The position numbers and the translations under genes are program-made. From assembly GCA_963677475.2 (NCBI GenBank), contig CAXXQD010000023.1, forward strand, positions 310,001-374,000: a stretch of 64,000 nt of DNA. The letters are read 5' to 3'. The notes under the pieces are model-generated. The model searched no databases. It had not been told where the DNA came from and saw only the letters and a list, made by a program, of their open reading frames with translations. Shown here one piece after another: positions 28,644 to 37,594 of the stretch (position 1 is its first letter; each line of letters begins with the position of its first letter). Source of the DNA: JABMQB01 sp963677475 (GTDB lineage: Bacteria > Bacteroidota > Bacteroidia > Bacteroidales > Prolixibacteraceae).

Positions 28644-30107
28644 TTATTCTTTTGTAAGTTCAAATAGTTCTTCTAAAATCTCTTTATCATCAAAGTGATG
28701 TTTCAATCCATTAATTTCCTGGTAATTTTCATGGCCTTTACCAGCCACTAAAATGATATCGCCTGGTATTGCAAGCATTACAGCAGTTTTAATTGCTTCT
28801 CGCCTGTTCACAATCGAAAGCACTTTGTTTCTATTGGAAGCTGTTATCCCGGTTTCCATATCAGCAATAATTTGAGCCGGATCTTCTGTCCTTGGATTAT
28901 CGGAAGTAAGGATGACTTTATCGCTTGCAGCCAATGCTTCTTTGGCCATTTCGGGACGCTTGGATTTGTCGCGATCGCCACCTGCACCTACAACTGTGAT
29001 TACCTGTTCATTTCTAGTCCTCAGCTCGGTGATGGACTGCAATACATTTTTAAGCGCATCGGGGGTGTGTGCATAATCAACAATCGCAAGTTTTCCATCG
29101 AGGCTTCGGATGGTTTCAAACCTTCCCTGAACCGGGGTCAATTCGCTTATCCCGGTTAGAACTTCTTGCTTTTCGAAGCCCAGGCACACCATGGTTGAAT
29201 ATACTGCCAAAAGATTGGAAGCATTAAATTTGCCCACAAATTTGGTCCAAACTTCATCGCCATCCATATTCACCAGCATCCCATCCAAATGGTTTTCAAG
29301 TATTTTACATTTGTAATCAGCCACCGCCCTTAGCGAATAAGTAAATACCTTTGCTTTGCTGTTTTGTACCATCACACTTCCATTGCGGTCGTCGGCATTA
29401 ATAATTGCAAATGCCGAAGGAAGAAGCTTATCGAAGAATTTTTTCTTGGCTTTTATATATTCTGCAAAAGTTTTATGATAATCGAGATGATCGTGGGTTA
29501 GATTTGTAAATACCCCGGATTCAAATTTAATCCCTGCAATCCGGTTTTGATGGATGGCATGCGAACTTACCTCCATAAAACAATATTCACAACCTTCGTA
29601 AACCATTTGGGCAAATAGCGATTGTATGGTTAAAGCGTCAGGCGTAGTATGCGAAGCAACAAGCTCTTTGGCTCCGGCAATATATTTTATGGTAGAAATT
29701 AATCCGGCTTTATACCCTAATTTTTGAGTAAGCTTGTGAAGCAAAGTTGCGATAGACGTTTTGCCATTTGTGCCGGTAACTCCAACTACTTTTAATTTTT
29801 CAGAAGGATGGCCATAAAACGAAGATGCCATTAGCCCAAGTGCGACATTGCTATCTTGTACGCGCAAATAAGTTACTTTAGGATCAAGATTAGAAGGCAT
29901 TTCTTCACAAACGATTGCGCATGCGCCTTTGCCAATTGCCGCAGGTATAAATTGATGCCCATCGACAACTGTTCCCCGTGTTGCGACAAACAAAGAATTA
30001 GCTTCCACTTTTCTTGAATCAAAAGCAATCCCGCTCACCTTATTTTCAGTATTGCCAATAACTTCAAGCAATTCTAATCGTTCTATTATTTCACATAATT
30101 TCTTCAT
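28644..30107 (-). CDS. murE: UDP-N-acetylmuramoyl-tripeptide synthetase
   Basis: 487-residue Mur ligase adding the third stem residue. Motifs: VSGIAFDSRKVEANSLFVA at the UDP site, VVGVTGTNGKTSIATLL P-loop near 108, MEVSSHAIHQNRI, FTNLTHDHLDYHKTF, VDYAHTPDALKNVL. The C-terminal DNPRTEDPAQI matches the DNPR motif associated with meso-diaminopimelate specificity, so DAP is the likely substrate. The start MKKLCEI at 30107 avoids overlap with ftsI; an ATG at 30122 is possible. No murF lies next to it. Confidence 0.95.
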   Translation of the reverse strand: MKKLCEIIERLELLEVIGNTENKVSGIAFDSRKVEANSLFVATRGTVVDGHQFIPAAIGKGACAIVCEEMPSNLDPKVTYLRVQDSNVALGLMASSFYGHPSEKLKVVGVTGTNGKTSIATLLHKLTQKLGYKAGLISTIKYIAGAKELVASHTTPDALTIQSLFAQMVYEGCEYCFMEVSSHAIHQNRIAGIKFESGVFTNLTHDHLDYHKTFAEYIKAKKKFFDKLLPSAFAIINADDRNGSVMVQNSKAKVFTYSLRAVADYKCKILENHLDGMLVNMDGDEVWTKFVGKFNASNLLAVYSTMVCLGFEKQEVLTGISELTPVQGRFETIRSLDGKLAIVDYAHTPDALKNVLQSITELRTRNEQVITVVGAGGDRDKSKRPEMAKEALAASDKVILTSDNPRTEDPAQIIADMETGITASNRNKVLSIVNRREAIKTAVMLAIPGDIILVAGKGHENYQEINGLKHHFDDKEILEELFELTKE

Positions 30108-30114
30108 ATAAAAC

Positions 30115-32241
30115 TTATCCAAGTGCCAAATACACTGTTTGTCCTTTTCTATATGTGCTCCCGGGCAAAGGAGATTGTTTTTTCACTTTCCCCATGCCTG
30201 AGATTTTTACTTTTAACCCTAAATTTTCAATGAGAAAAATGGCATTGGCAGCGCCCATTCCCCGAACATCAGGTACTTTATCTAATCCAATCTGGTTTTC
30301 TTTTAGTTTGATTTTTGCCTCGCTGGTTTCCAGGGCAACGAATTCGGTATTTGCCTGGTCATCCACTAAATCTTCCATTTCGAGTTCCTCAAATACTTCT
30401 TTGATATCCTCTCTTTTCCCTTTTTTTACATTTGGAATCTTGCCTTCTTCGGAAGAAGCAGCTTTATAAGCATATTGCGGCGACTGCATTTTTATGGCGT
30501 AAATTTTCTCTGCCATTTCTTTAAATACCGGACCTGCAACCGATCCACCATAATAAATCCCAGACTTGGGCCTGTTCACGGTTACAATAATTGAATACAT
30601 TGGATCATCTGCCGGGAAATAGCCACAAAAAGAAGCTAAATACAATCCTTTTGCATACGTCCCATTGGCAGCAATTTGTGCTGTTCCGGTTTTACCTGCA
30701 ATCTTAAAAATATCGTTTTTAAGCCCTCGCCCGGTTCCTGTTTCACACGCCCCTTCTAACATTGCCTTTGCCTTTCCGAGTGTTTCTTTTGAAACAATCA
30801 TCGGGTTCATAACAATTGGTTCGAATTTTGAGACCACCTTTCCCTGATCCATAATTTTTTCCACCAATTGCGGCCTAAGCATTTTACCGTTATTGGCAAT
30901 TGCATTATAAAAAGTCAAGACTTGAAGGGGGGTCATTTTTATTTCGTAGCCATATGACATCCATGCCAGGGAAGTTCCCCACCAATCGGTATCACCCGGA
31001 TATTTAAAATATGGTATCCCCTCTCCTTTTATTTCGAGACCAAGAGGTTTATTCAAGCCAAAACTATATATGCGATCCACATAATCTTTAGGATTTTTTT
31101 CGTAACACTTTGTAATAACTTTAGCAACACCAACATTCGATGATTTTTCAAATATTCGTTTTACAGTCATTTCACCATGTGTACCTCTGCCATAATCACT
31201 ATCTTTTATCACCCTATCCTTATACCTCCATGAACCATCTTCAGTATCGAACACATCGCTGGTATCAACTAAGCCCTGTTCCATTGCAACAATAAGCGAC
31301 ATAAGCTTGAAGGTTGATCCGGGCTCATAATTTCCGGCGTGCCCTAATGCATAATTATAAATCTCATCGTAATAGGAATCATCGACCCGCCCAAGGTTTG
31401 CAATCGCTTTTATCTTTCCGGTTTTTACTTCCATAAGGATTGCAGTACCCCATTCAGCCTTCATCTTTTCCAGCTGGTTATAAAGTGCGTTTTCGGTTAT
31501 GTCCTGTAATTTCACGTTTAGGGTAGTGAAAATATCCATCCCGGCTTTGGGCTCAATTTCGGTTCTGTTCACCCATCTGCCTGACAGGTTTTGCTTGTAA
31601 CTAACGCCGGGTTCTCCTTTCAGGTAGGGTTCAAAAGCGCCTTCAATTCCTGTGTAACCAATACTTCCATGACTAATCCCATAAGCTCCTTTGCTCAACT
31701 CACCAATGGTTCTCGAAGCAAGGATTCCCAAAGGAACAATCCTTGTATTTTCCTGTTCAATAATTCTCCCACCACCGTACTGACCATATCTTAAGATTGG
31801 AAAACCTTTCATTTTTTGAAGCTCCAGGTAATCAATCCTGCGAGGTGTCAATTTCAATCCACGGTTCCCTTTTTTATAGTTATCGTCAAGCCGCTTTTTA
31901 TGCTCCCACTTTGTTTGTTCCGGGAACATCTCCGCAAGGCTTTGCGCAAGGGCATCCGCTTCCTTTTCATAGACCTTTTTTACTCCTGGCGCAGCCAAAT
32001 CGATTCGAACAATATAACCAGGGACAGAGGTTGCAAGCACACTACCGTCATCTGAGCAAATATTGCCACGGTTGGCTTCCACCATTACAGTATTTTTGCT
32101 TAGGTTTTTAGCAATTTGCTGCCAGCGATCCGTTTTAATATTCTGAACGGCAATCAGCTTAAAAACCACTACCACCCCCATGATTAACATGAAAAAGTAG
32201 ATAACAGCCAAACGCGATATGATTGCCCTTCTTATTTCCAT
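30115..32241 (-). CDS. ftsI: Septal penicillin-binding protein FtsI/PBP3 with C-terminal PASTA domain
   Basis: 708-residue class b transpeptidase cross-linking septal peptidoglycan. One N-terminal TM helix (LAVIYFFMLIMGVVVVFKLIAV) is followed by a dimerisation domain (RGNICSDDGSVLATS). The transpeptidase motifs are STFK near 311, SSN near 365 and KTGTAQ near 519. An extension of about 90 residues ends in one PASTA repeat (VPDVRGMGAANAIFLIENLGLKVKI...GSTYRKGQTVYL). PASTA domains bind muropeptide or beta-lactam in other groups. It overlaps ftsL by 10 bases and pairs with FtsW. Confidence 0.95.
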   Translation of the reverse strand: MEIRRAIISRLAVIYFFMLIMGVVVVFKLIAVQNIKTDRWQQIAKNLSKNTVMVEANRGNICSDDGSVLATSVPGYIVRIDLAAPGVKKVYEKEADALAQSLAEMFPEQTKWEHKKRLDDNYKKGNRGLKLTPRRIDYLELQKMKGFPILRYGQYGGGRIIEQENTRIVPLGILASRTIGELSKGAYGISHGSIGYTGIEGAFEPYLKGEPGVSYKQNLSGRWVNRTEIEPKAGMDIFTTLNVKLQDITENALYNQLEKMKAEWGTAILMEVKTGKIKAIANLGRVDDSYYDEIYNYALGHAGNYEPGSTFKLMSLIVAMEQGLVDTSDVFDTEDGSWRYKDRVIKDSDYGRGTHGEMTVKRIFEKSSNVGVAKVITKCYEKNPKDYVDRIYSFGLNKPLGLEIKGEGIPYFKYPGDTDWWGTSLAWMSYGYEIKMTPLQVLTFYNAIANNGKMLRPQLVEKIMDQGKVVSKFEPIVMNPMIVSKETLGKAKAMLEGACETGTGRGLKNDIFKIAGKTGTAQIAANGTYAKGLYLASFCGYFPADDPMYSIIVTVNRPKSGIYYGGSVAGPVFKEMAEKIYAIKMQSPQYAYKAASSEEGKIPNVKKGKREDIKEVFEELEMEDLVDDQANTEFVALETSEAKIKLKENQIGLDKVPDVRGMGAANAIFLIENLGLKVKISGMGKVKKQSPLPGSTYRKGQTVYLALG

Positions 32242-32594
32242 TTTCGTTTTTTGTTTGCCAAAATTTTTTGAGGTGGTTTTGTTGGTTCCTCTAAGCCCAG
32301 ACCTGCATCTTTCACCCTGTTTACAACTTCTGAAGGCCTGCTTACATCCATTAATTTGGCAGAATTGGTTATTGATTCTGACCTTAATTCTTTCAAAGTT
32401 CCCTGCAAAGTTTCGATCTCCCGGATGGTTTTTTCCGACCAGTTCCTGTTTGTGATCAAAAGCAAACCCAAAAAAGCAAGGAACAAAACAAAAGGGATTT
32501 GTCGGGTCACCCTCTCATCGGTAAGGATAGTTCCCCCGATAAAGGGCTTTACCCCTTTTTTCTGACGAGTTGAATTTGTCCCTTTCCCTGCCAT
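32232..32594 (-). CDS. ftsL: FtsL-like divisome protein
   Basis: 120-residue bitopic protein between rsmH and ftsI, the standard ftsL slot. A basic cytosolic N-terminus precedes one TM helix (IPFVLFLAFLGLLLITNRNW), then a short periplasmic coiled-coil-prone segment (IREIETLQGTLKELRSESITNSAKLMDVSRPSEVVNRVKDAGLGL). FtsL is poorly conserved, so the call leans on topology, size and context. FtsL bridges FtsQ/FtsB with FtsWI. It overlaps ftsI by 10 bases and follows rsmH by 3. Confidence 0.85.
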   Translation of the reverse strand: MAGKGTNSTRQKKGVKPFIGGTILTDERVTRQIPFVLFLAFLGLLLITNRNWSEKTIREIETLQGTLKELRSESITNSAKLMDVSRPSEVVNRVKDAGLGLEEPTKPPQKILANKKRKWK

Positions 32595-32597
32595 GTT

Positions 32598-33497
32598 TTA
32601 TATTTTTTCTGCAATCCTCAGTTTTGCACTCCTCGACCTCGGATTTTTCTTTAATTCTGCTGCTGTTGGAACAATCACCTTCCGGTTAACCAAACGGAAC
32701 GGCGAACTTGTTTTTCCATAAAAATCTTTTTCCACTTTTCCCTCCAGATTTCCAGCTTTCAGGAAATTTTTCACCATTCGGTCCTCTAAACTGTGGTAAG
32801 TCATTATTACCAACCTTCCACCTGGTTTTAATACCTCAAGCGATGCAATGAGGAATTCCTTTAGTGCTTCCATTTCCTGGTTTACTTCAATCCGCAAAGC
32901 CTGATAAACCTGGGCCAGGTATTTGTTTTCCTTCCCTTTAGGGATACAAGGTGCAATTGCCTCTTTTAACTGACCTGTTGTTTTTATCATACGCACTGCC
33001 CTACTCTCGACCAACTGTTTTGCCAGGGTAATGGAATTCTTGACTTCACCATAATTTTGGAAAATTTCTTTCAATCCATTCTCCGGATATGTGTTTACAA
33101 CATTGGCTGCAGTAATGGTTGCCTTCTGATTCATCCGCATATCAAGTTTGTCGTCGAACCGAAATGAGAACCCCCTGGAAGCCACATCGAAATCGTGTGA
33201 AGAAACGCCCAAATCGGCTAAAATCCCATCAACACTTTCAATATTATAATACTTGAGAAAATTCCGGAGGAACCTGAAATTATGCATGATAAAAAAAAAG
33301 CGCTCGTCATCGAAGGCATTTTCTGCAGCATCTAAATCCTGATCAAAGGCAAACAGCCTTCCATTGTTCAGCAAACGAAGTATTTCTGAAGAGTGCCCTC
33401 CCCCACCAAAGGTTGCATCAACATAGTCCCCATCGGGTTTGATGGACAGACCTTCCATGCACTCCTGAAGCATTACCGGTATGTGATATTCGCTCAT
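32598..33497 (-). CDS. rsmH: 16S rRNA (cytosine(1402)-N(4))-methyltransferase
   Basis: 299-residue SAM-dependent methyltransferase (MraW) acting on C1402 of 16S rRNA in the ribosomal P site. YHIPVMLQECMEGL, YVDATFGGGGHSSEIL (SAM loop), FAFDQDLDAAENA, ILADLGVSSHDFDVASRGFSFR, YQALRIEVNQEMEALKEFL, GGRLVIMTYHSLEDRMVKNFL and the SAKLRIAEKI end are the family signature. It lies 5 bases after mraZ and 3 before ftsL. Confidence 0.97.
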   Translation of the reverse strand: MSEYHIPVMLQECMEGLSIKPDGDYVDATFGGGGHSSEILRLLNNGRLFAFDQDLDAAENAFDDERFFFIMHNFRFLRNFLKYYNIESVDGILADLGVSSHDFDVASRGFSFRFDDKLDMRMNQKATITAANVVNTYPENGLKEIFQNYGEVKNSITLAKQLVESRAVRMIKTTGQLKEAIAPCIPKGKENKYLAQVYQALRIEVNQEMEALKEFLIASLEVLKPGGRLVIMTYHSLEDRMVKNFLKAGNLEGKVEKDFYGKTSSPFRLVNRKVIVPTAAELKKNPRSRSAKLRIAEKI

Positions 33498-33502
33498 TCT
33501 CC

Positions 33503-33958
33503 TTATCCATTTGGATTGTTCCCCAATTTCTCTTTGTACATATCACGTAATGATTTCCGGGTCTTTTTACGATTTCCAAATCGTTCAACATCCCACAACC
33601 TTATTAAATTCCCCATGCCACTGAAAACCACATTTTTATTCAGGTTTGCATAATCCATAAACTCAGCGGGAATATTAATCCTTCCATTGGGGGCCATTTT
33701 CACTTTTACAACGTTTTCGTAAAACTGCTCCCTCAACTCCTGGTCTTCTTCATCGAATGGGTTCAAACGCGACTCAAAATCATCCTTTTTTACTTTCCAA
33801 TACGAGGCAGGATAAATGTTTAAACAATCAACATAAATGTCTTTTTCAATGGTAACAGACAATTCAGCCTCTTCACCCATCTCTTTTTTAAGGGATGCCG
33901 GAAGGACAACACGTCCTTTATCATCAATCAGTGCATTATATGTGGCTGTAAAATCCAT
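33503..33958 (-). CDS. mraZ: Transcriptional regulator MraZ
   Basis: 151-residue AbrB-like DNA-binding protein with two SpoVT/AbrB repeats, each with the DxKGRxxxP signature: IDDKGRVVLPASLKKE in the first half and APNGRINIPAEFMDYA in the second. MraZ forms a ring-shaped oligomer that binds repeated short boxes upstream of its own operon and usually represses dcw transcription in E. coli. It is the first gene of the cluster, and a matching repeat array lies 46-80 bases upstream. Confidence 0.95.
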   Translation of the reverse strand: MDFTATYNALIDDKGRVVLPASLKKEMGEEAELSVTIEKDIYVDCLNIYPASYWKVKKDDFESRLNPFDEEDQELREQFYENVVKVKMAPNGRINIPAEFMDYANLNKNVVFSGMGNLIRLWDVERFGNRKKTRKSLRDMYKEKLGNNPNG

Positions 33959-34302
33959 TCTTCTTGTTGCCAGGCTTTAATTAGTACGTAAAATTAAGAA
34001 TTTTATTCCATTCTATGGCATTTCATTACATTCTATTCCACCTGAAAATAATGCATTTTTAGTAATACTTTGTTGATTAACTGTTAAGAGGTTTTTAAGA
34101 AGATGTTCAAAACTTTCATTACTCGCTGCCATTCAGTCATTTATGTGTATTGAATTATTTATTAACAAGTGTTTATAACTCAGCAGGATTTAACAAAAAG
34201 TAATTCAGAAACAATAAATATTTCAGAAAGTCACCTGCTAAAAAATAATTGCTTTATTTTGCAGTGTTTTTTAATTATTTGCTTATCCAAATCAATAAGT
34301 AG
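33959..34302. other. Divergent intergenic region, mraZ / acyltransferase
   Basis: 344 bases of AT-rich DNA containing the candidate MraZ operator at 34004-34038 on the mraZ side. The remaining 260 bases towards the acyltransferase show no credible reading frame, no RNA gene and no clear TAnnTTTG promoter, though one for the rightward gene must lie here. Confidence 0.5.
34004..34038 (-). promoter_or_regulatory. Candidate MraZ operator (pentamer array)
   Basis: Read on the minus strand, seven pentamers stand in perfect 5-base register: GAATA, GAATG, TAATG, AAATG, CCATA, GAATG, GAATA, with AT at positions 3-4 of every unit. The second, fourth and sixth give RAATG three times at exactly 10-base spacing with 5-base spacers, the geometry of the three GTGGG boxes bound by E. 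coli MraZ. The array lies 46-80 bases upstream of mraZ. Confidence 0.55.
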
Positions 34303-35145
34303 ATGACAGCAACAGATGGCTTTAAGCCAATTGATATAAAAGAAGTAATCAAGGGAAAAAGCCCGGGAGTAGCAAAAGTTCTTCCCGGATTTGTTTTCAG
34401 GTACATACACCGGATTATGCATATTGATTTCATCAACGAGATGTTGCAAAAACATGGTCGTTTGAACGGAATCGAATTTGTGAATGGTATAGTTAGGGAT
34501 TTTAATGTTAAAGAAAATATTTATGGGCTGGATTCCCTTCCCGGCAATGGAAAATTTATATTTGCGGCCAACCATCCTTTGGGTGGGTTTGATGGAATGG
34601 TTTTAATGAAAACGGTTTTTAATAAATTTGGGGACCTTCGTTTTTTGGCCAATGATGTACTAATGAACATTTCCAACCTTTCAGACCTTTTCCTACCATT
34701 AAATAAACATGGGGGGAATAGCCGTGACGTGGCCAAAGCAATTAAAGAACTCTATTTATCCGACAAACAGGTACTGATTTTCCCATCGGGATTTGCTTCC
34801 AGGAAAATCAAAGGAAAAATTATTGACTTGGAATGGCAAAAGCATTTTATTGCAAAATCTATTGAATATAAACGCGATGTGGTGCCAGTATTTATTGAAG
34901 GACAAAACAGTAAGCGGTTTTACAGGATAGCAAACTGGAGAAAATTCTTTAAGATAAAATGGAACCTGGAAATGTTCTTTTTGCCCGATGAAACCTATAA
35001 GCACAGAAACAAAGATGTAACAATTTATTTTGGGAAACCAATTCCTTATACCTTATTTGACAAATCAAAGAACCACAAAGAATGGGCACAGTATGTTAAA
35101 GATTTTATATATAACCTGCCTCAAATGGAAAGAAATGACAATTAA
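34303..35145 (+). CDS. PlsC-like O-acyltransferase, GlsA-like (putative glycine lipid synthesis)
   Basis: 280-residue lysophospholipid-type acyltransferase. FIFAANHPLGGFDGMVLM holds the catalytic His and Asp with five residues between them, the NHPLGG variant of the usual HX4D motif; IFPSGFASRKIKG is the later acceptor-site motif. It lies 69 bases ahead of a GNAT-type N-acyltransferase. In Bacteroides thetaiotaomicron the adjacent GlsB (N-acylation of glycine) and GlsA (O-acylation) make glycine/serine lipids; pair and context match. The substrate is inferred, and a plain phospholipid role remains possible. Confidence 0.8.
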   Translation: MTATDGFKPIDIKEVIKGKSPGVAKVLPGFVFRYIHRIMHIDFINEMLQKHGRLNGIEFVNGIVRDFNVKENIYGLDSLPGNGKFIFAANHPLGGFDGMVLMKTVFNKFGDLRFLANDVLMNISNLSDLFLPLNKHGGNSRDVAKAIKELYLSDKQVLIFPSGFASRKIKGKIIDLEWQKHFIAKSIEYKRDVVPVFIEGQNSKRFYRIANWRKFFKIKWNLEMFFLPDETYKHRNKDVTIYFGKPIPYTLFDKSKNHKEWAQYVKDFIYNLPQMERNDN

Positions 35146-35214
35146 TTATCTAAGCCTAATTGTCCTAAAATATATTTTTTTACTTTTATAATCCGATTGG
35201 AAAAAACTTACTAA

Positions 35215-36174
35215 ATGAAGGATATTATCGCACCTATACCAAGGGAAGAAATAATAGCTGAATTAACCCCCGACAAATTATTAAGAAAGACAAATAAAGG
35301 TGCTAACGAGATTTACGTCATAACCCATCACGATTCGCCAAAAATAATGTTGGAAATTGGGAGATTAAGGGAATTGACTTTTAGGAGTGCTGGTGGAGGA
35401 ACCGGAAAAGAAACAGACATTGATGCGTACGATACTTCCGATAAACCATATAAACAACTTATTGTTTGGGACCCGGATGCTAAAGAAATTCTTGGAGGTT
35501 ATCGCTACCTTGTATGTGCCGATGCAGCAAAAGATGAAAATGGTGAAGTGTTATTGGCAACATCAAGGCTTTTTCATTTTTCAAAAAAATTCAACGAAGA
35601 GTACCTTTCGCATACACTTGAATTGGGCAGGTCGTTTGTTCAACCAGCATATCAATCAAGCAAGGCGGGGGCGAAGGCTCTTTTTGCCCTCGATAATTTG
35701 TGGGATGGACTTGGGGCATTAACAGTTGATCACCCGGAGATTAAATATTTCTTTGGTAAAATAACCATGTATTCGCACTTTCATACCGAAGCCAGAAACC
35801 TGATCCAATATTTCTTTAAAAAATATTTCAGGGACAAAGAAAAATTGGTTTATGCCAAAAACCCGGTGGAATTTGATTTCGACGAAGAAAAAATGAAGGA
35901 GTTGTTTTGCGGTGCTGACTACAAAGAAGATTATAAAATTCTGACACAAAATGTCCGCTTGTTTGGGGAAAATATCCCTCCATTAATAAACGCATATATG
36001 AACCTTTCGCCATCAATGAAAACATTTGGTACCGTAATTAACGAGAAGTTTGGGAATGTGTTGGAGACCGGTATTATCCTTACGATTAAAGACATTTATG
36101 AAATTAAAAAAGACCGCCACATTGAAACTTACATCAAATTAAAAGACGATAGCGAATGGCCGGATCCGGAATAA
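35215..36174 (+). CDS. GNAT-type N-acyltransferase, GlsB/OlsB-like
   Basis: 319 residues, often annotated 'hemolysin'. The GNAT-like N-acyltransferase core reads EIGRLRELTFRSAGGGTGKETDIDAYD, then QLIVWDPDAKEILGGYRYLV, LELGRSFVQPAYQ and ALFALDNLWDGLGAL, which resemble OlsB/GlsB enzymes that attach a 3-hydroxy fatty acid to an amino acid. With the preceding O-acyltransferase it would make an acylated amino-acid membrane lipid. The C-terminal third (PPLINAYMNLSPSMKTFGTVIN) matches the Bacteroidota form. A bidirectional terminator follows. Confidence 0.78.
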   Translation: MKDIIAPIPREEIIAELTPDKLLRKTNKGANEIYVITHHDSPKIMLEIGRLRELTFRSAGGGTGKETDIDAYDTSDKPYKQLIVWDPDAKEILGGYRYLVCADAAKDENGEVLLATSRLFHFSKKFNEEYLSHTLELGRSFVQPAYQSSKAGAKALFALDNLWDGLGALTVDHPEIKYFFGKITMYSHFHTEARNLIQYFFKKYFRDKEKLVYAKNPVEFDFDEEKMKELFCGADYKEDYKILTQNVRLFGENIPPLINAYMNLSPSMKTFGTVINEKFGNVLETGIILTIKDIYEIKKDRHIETYIKLKDDSEWPDPE

Positions 36175-36196
36175 GCTTTTCAAGATAGGTTTATTG

Positions 36197-36244
36197 AAAA
36201 AGGATCAGTTGCCGAACTAAAAATTCGCAATTGATCCTTTTTTT
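36197..36244. terminator. Bidirectional intrinsic terminator
   Basis: Stem AAAAAGGATCAGTTGC (36197-36212) pairs with GCAATTGATCCTTTTT (36227-36242) through one G-T pair. Tracts of A before and T after give a U tail in both directions, and an inner CGAA/TTCG can extend the stem. It lies between the stop codons of two convergent genes. Confidence 0.85.
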
Positions 36245-36259
36245 GTGCCTTAAAGTATT

Positions 36260-37594
36260 TTACAGGCTTAAAACCTCGTCGATTATTTCTTGCTTTTCAT
36301 TTATGAGGTTTTGGTATTCCTTATTCTTGAAAATAGCCAATAACATTAAGCTTGCCCTGCCAATTGTTTTTTTAAGCAAAATATACCAATTCATAGCAAT
36401 CCAACCTGCAATTGGCTGACAAACTGCAAAGCCAATTTTACACCATGGCGTTGGCAGATATTTCCAGGCAACTGCCAGCCAAATACCATAAAATAATGGA
36501 AAAACGACCATGCTTAAAACCAAGGCAAAAGAACTCCAGAATGCCTTATCTTTTACTTTCTTTTTTACAAAAAAATCAATACCAAAATATGGAATGCCAT
36601 TCAGCACAATTCCACACAAAAAAACAGGGAATAGCAATAATAATATGAGTTTATTAAATACGATATGTAAGAAATTGAAATTGTTTTTCGCAACTACCCA
36701 GCTACGCATATTTTTACCTTTCACCTTTTGCATAAATGACCGCGCCTTTTTTGCAAGGGCTTCAGCACGTTTCGGGTTGTCAATTTCTAATTGGTCAAGC
36801 TTTGCAACCAATTGTTGATCCGATGTTAATTGGTTCACCAAACCTTTTTTAAGCCCAATCTTTTTTCTGAATGCTCTGCCCGAAACCGTTCTGACTTCTT
36901 CAAATGCTTCATAGTATTTTGTACTTCTAATATCGAGTGTTAAGGGCAATAGTTTGTCTCTTATATCATCCCGGAGACGGATAATGGTTGATTGTTGGTT
37001 TTCAGCATAGCTTTTCTGGTAATCTTTAGCAGCAATGGGTTCTCCATACTGCACAATAATGCTTCTTCCAAAATTATAGTAGTGGCTATAATAAATCCCA
37101 ACAGGAACAATCTGAATATCCAATTCGAAATTATATTTTTCCTCTGCCATAAACACAATCCTGGGAACCGCTTTTTTATGGGCTATTGAATGCCTTCTTC
37201 CAGAATGTGCGGCTTCCGGGAAAAGTGCCAATGATTTGTTATTTTTTAGAATTGTGATTGAATTGGCAAAAGTTTGATCATTTTTTCCTAAACTATCTTT
37301 CCCGTCACGAATTCGATAAACAGGCATCATCTTCATAAACCGAAGGATAGCCGCAGCCACTTTTGACTTAAAAACATCGGCCCTGGTTAACCATACCGGC
37401 TGTAAAGGAATATGCAATAGAATTGCGAGCGGATCGCTTAATGCATTTTGATGGTTAGGGGCAAATACAATGGGTTTATTTTTAGGGATGTTCTTTTTCC
37501 CAATATGAATAATCCGTTTGTGAACTATACGGTGAAAAATGTTCACATATATCTTTGTAAGAAGGTAGCCAAACGACCAGTTTTCGTATTTCAT
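36260..37594 (-). CDS. 1-acyl-sn-glycerol-3-phosphate acyltransferase family protein with membrane tail
   Basis: 444 residues: an N-terminal PlsC domain (FAPNHQNALSDPLAILLHIPL with catalytic His and Asp; LALFPEAAHSGRRHS in the FPEG position), a mid helical region, and a C-terminal half with about four TM helices (LILLLLFPVFLCGIVLNG, WSSFALVLSMVVFPLFYGIWLAVAW, IAGWIAMNWYILL). Bacteroidota commonly carry this long form. It probably acylates a lysophospholipid at the membrane; the acceptor is unknown. Its start abuts the stop of the transporter gene upstream. Confidence 0.85.
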   Translation of the reverse strand: MKYENWSFGYLLTKIYVNIFHRIVHKRIIHIGKKNIPKNKPIVFAPNHQNALSDPLAILLHIPLQPVWLTRADVFKSKVAAAILRFMKMMPVYRIRDGKDSLGKNDQTFANSITILKNNKSLALFPEAAHSGRRHSIAHKKAVPRIVFMAEEKYNFELDIQIVPVGIYYSHYYNFGRSIIVQYGEPIAAKDYQKSYAENQQSTIIRLRDDIRDKLLPLTLDIRSTKYYEAFEEVRTVSGRAFRKKIGLKKGLVNQLTSDQQLVAKLDQLEIDNPKRAEALAKKARSFMQKVKGKNMRSWVVAKNNFNFLHIVFNKLILLLLFPVFLCGIVLNGIPYFGIDFFVKKKVKDKAFWSSFALVLSMVVFPLFYGIWLAVAWKYLPTPWCKIGFAVCQPIAGWIAMNWYILLKKTIGRASLMLLAIFKNKEYQNLINEKQEIIDEVLSL

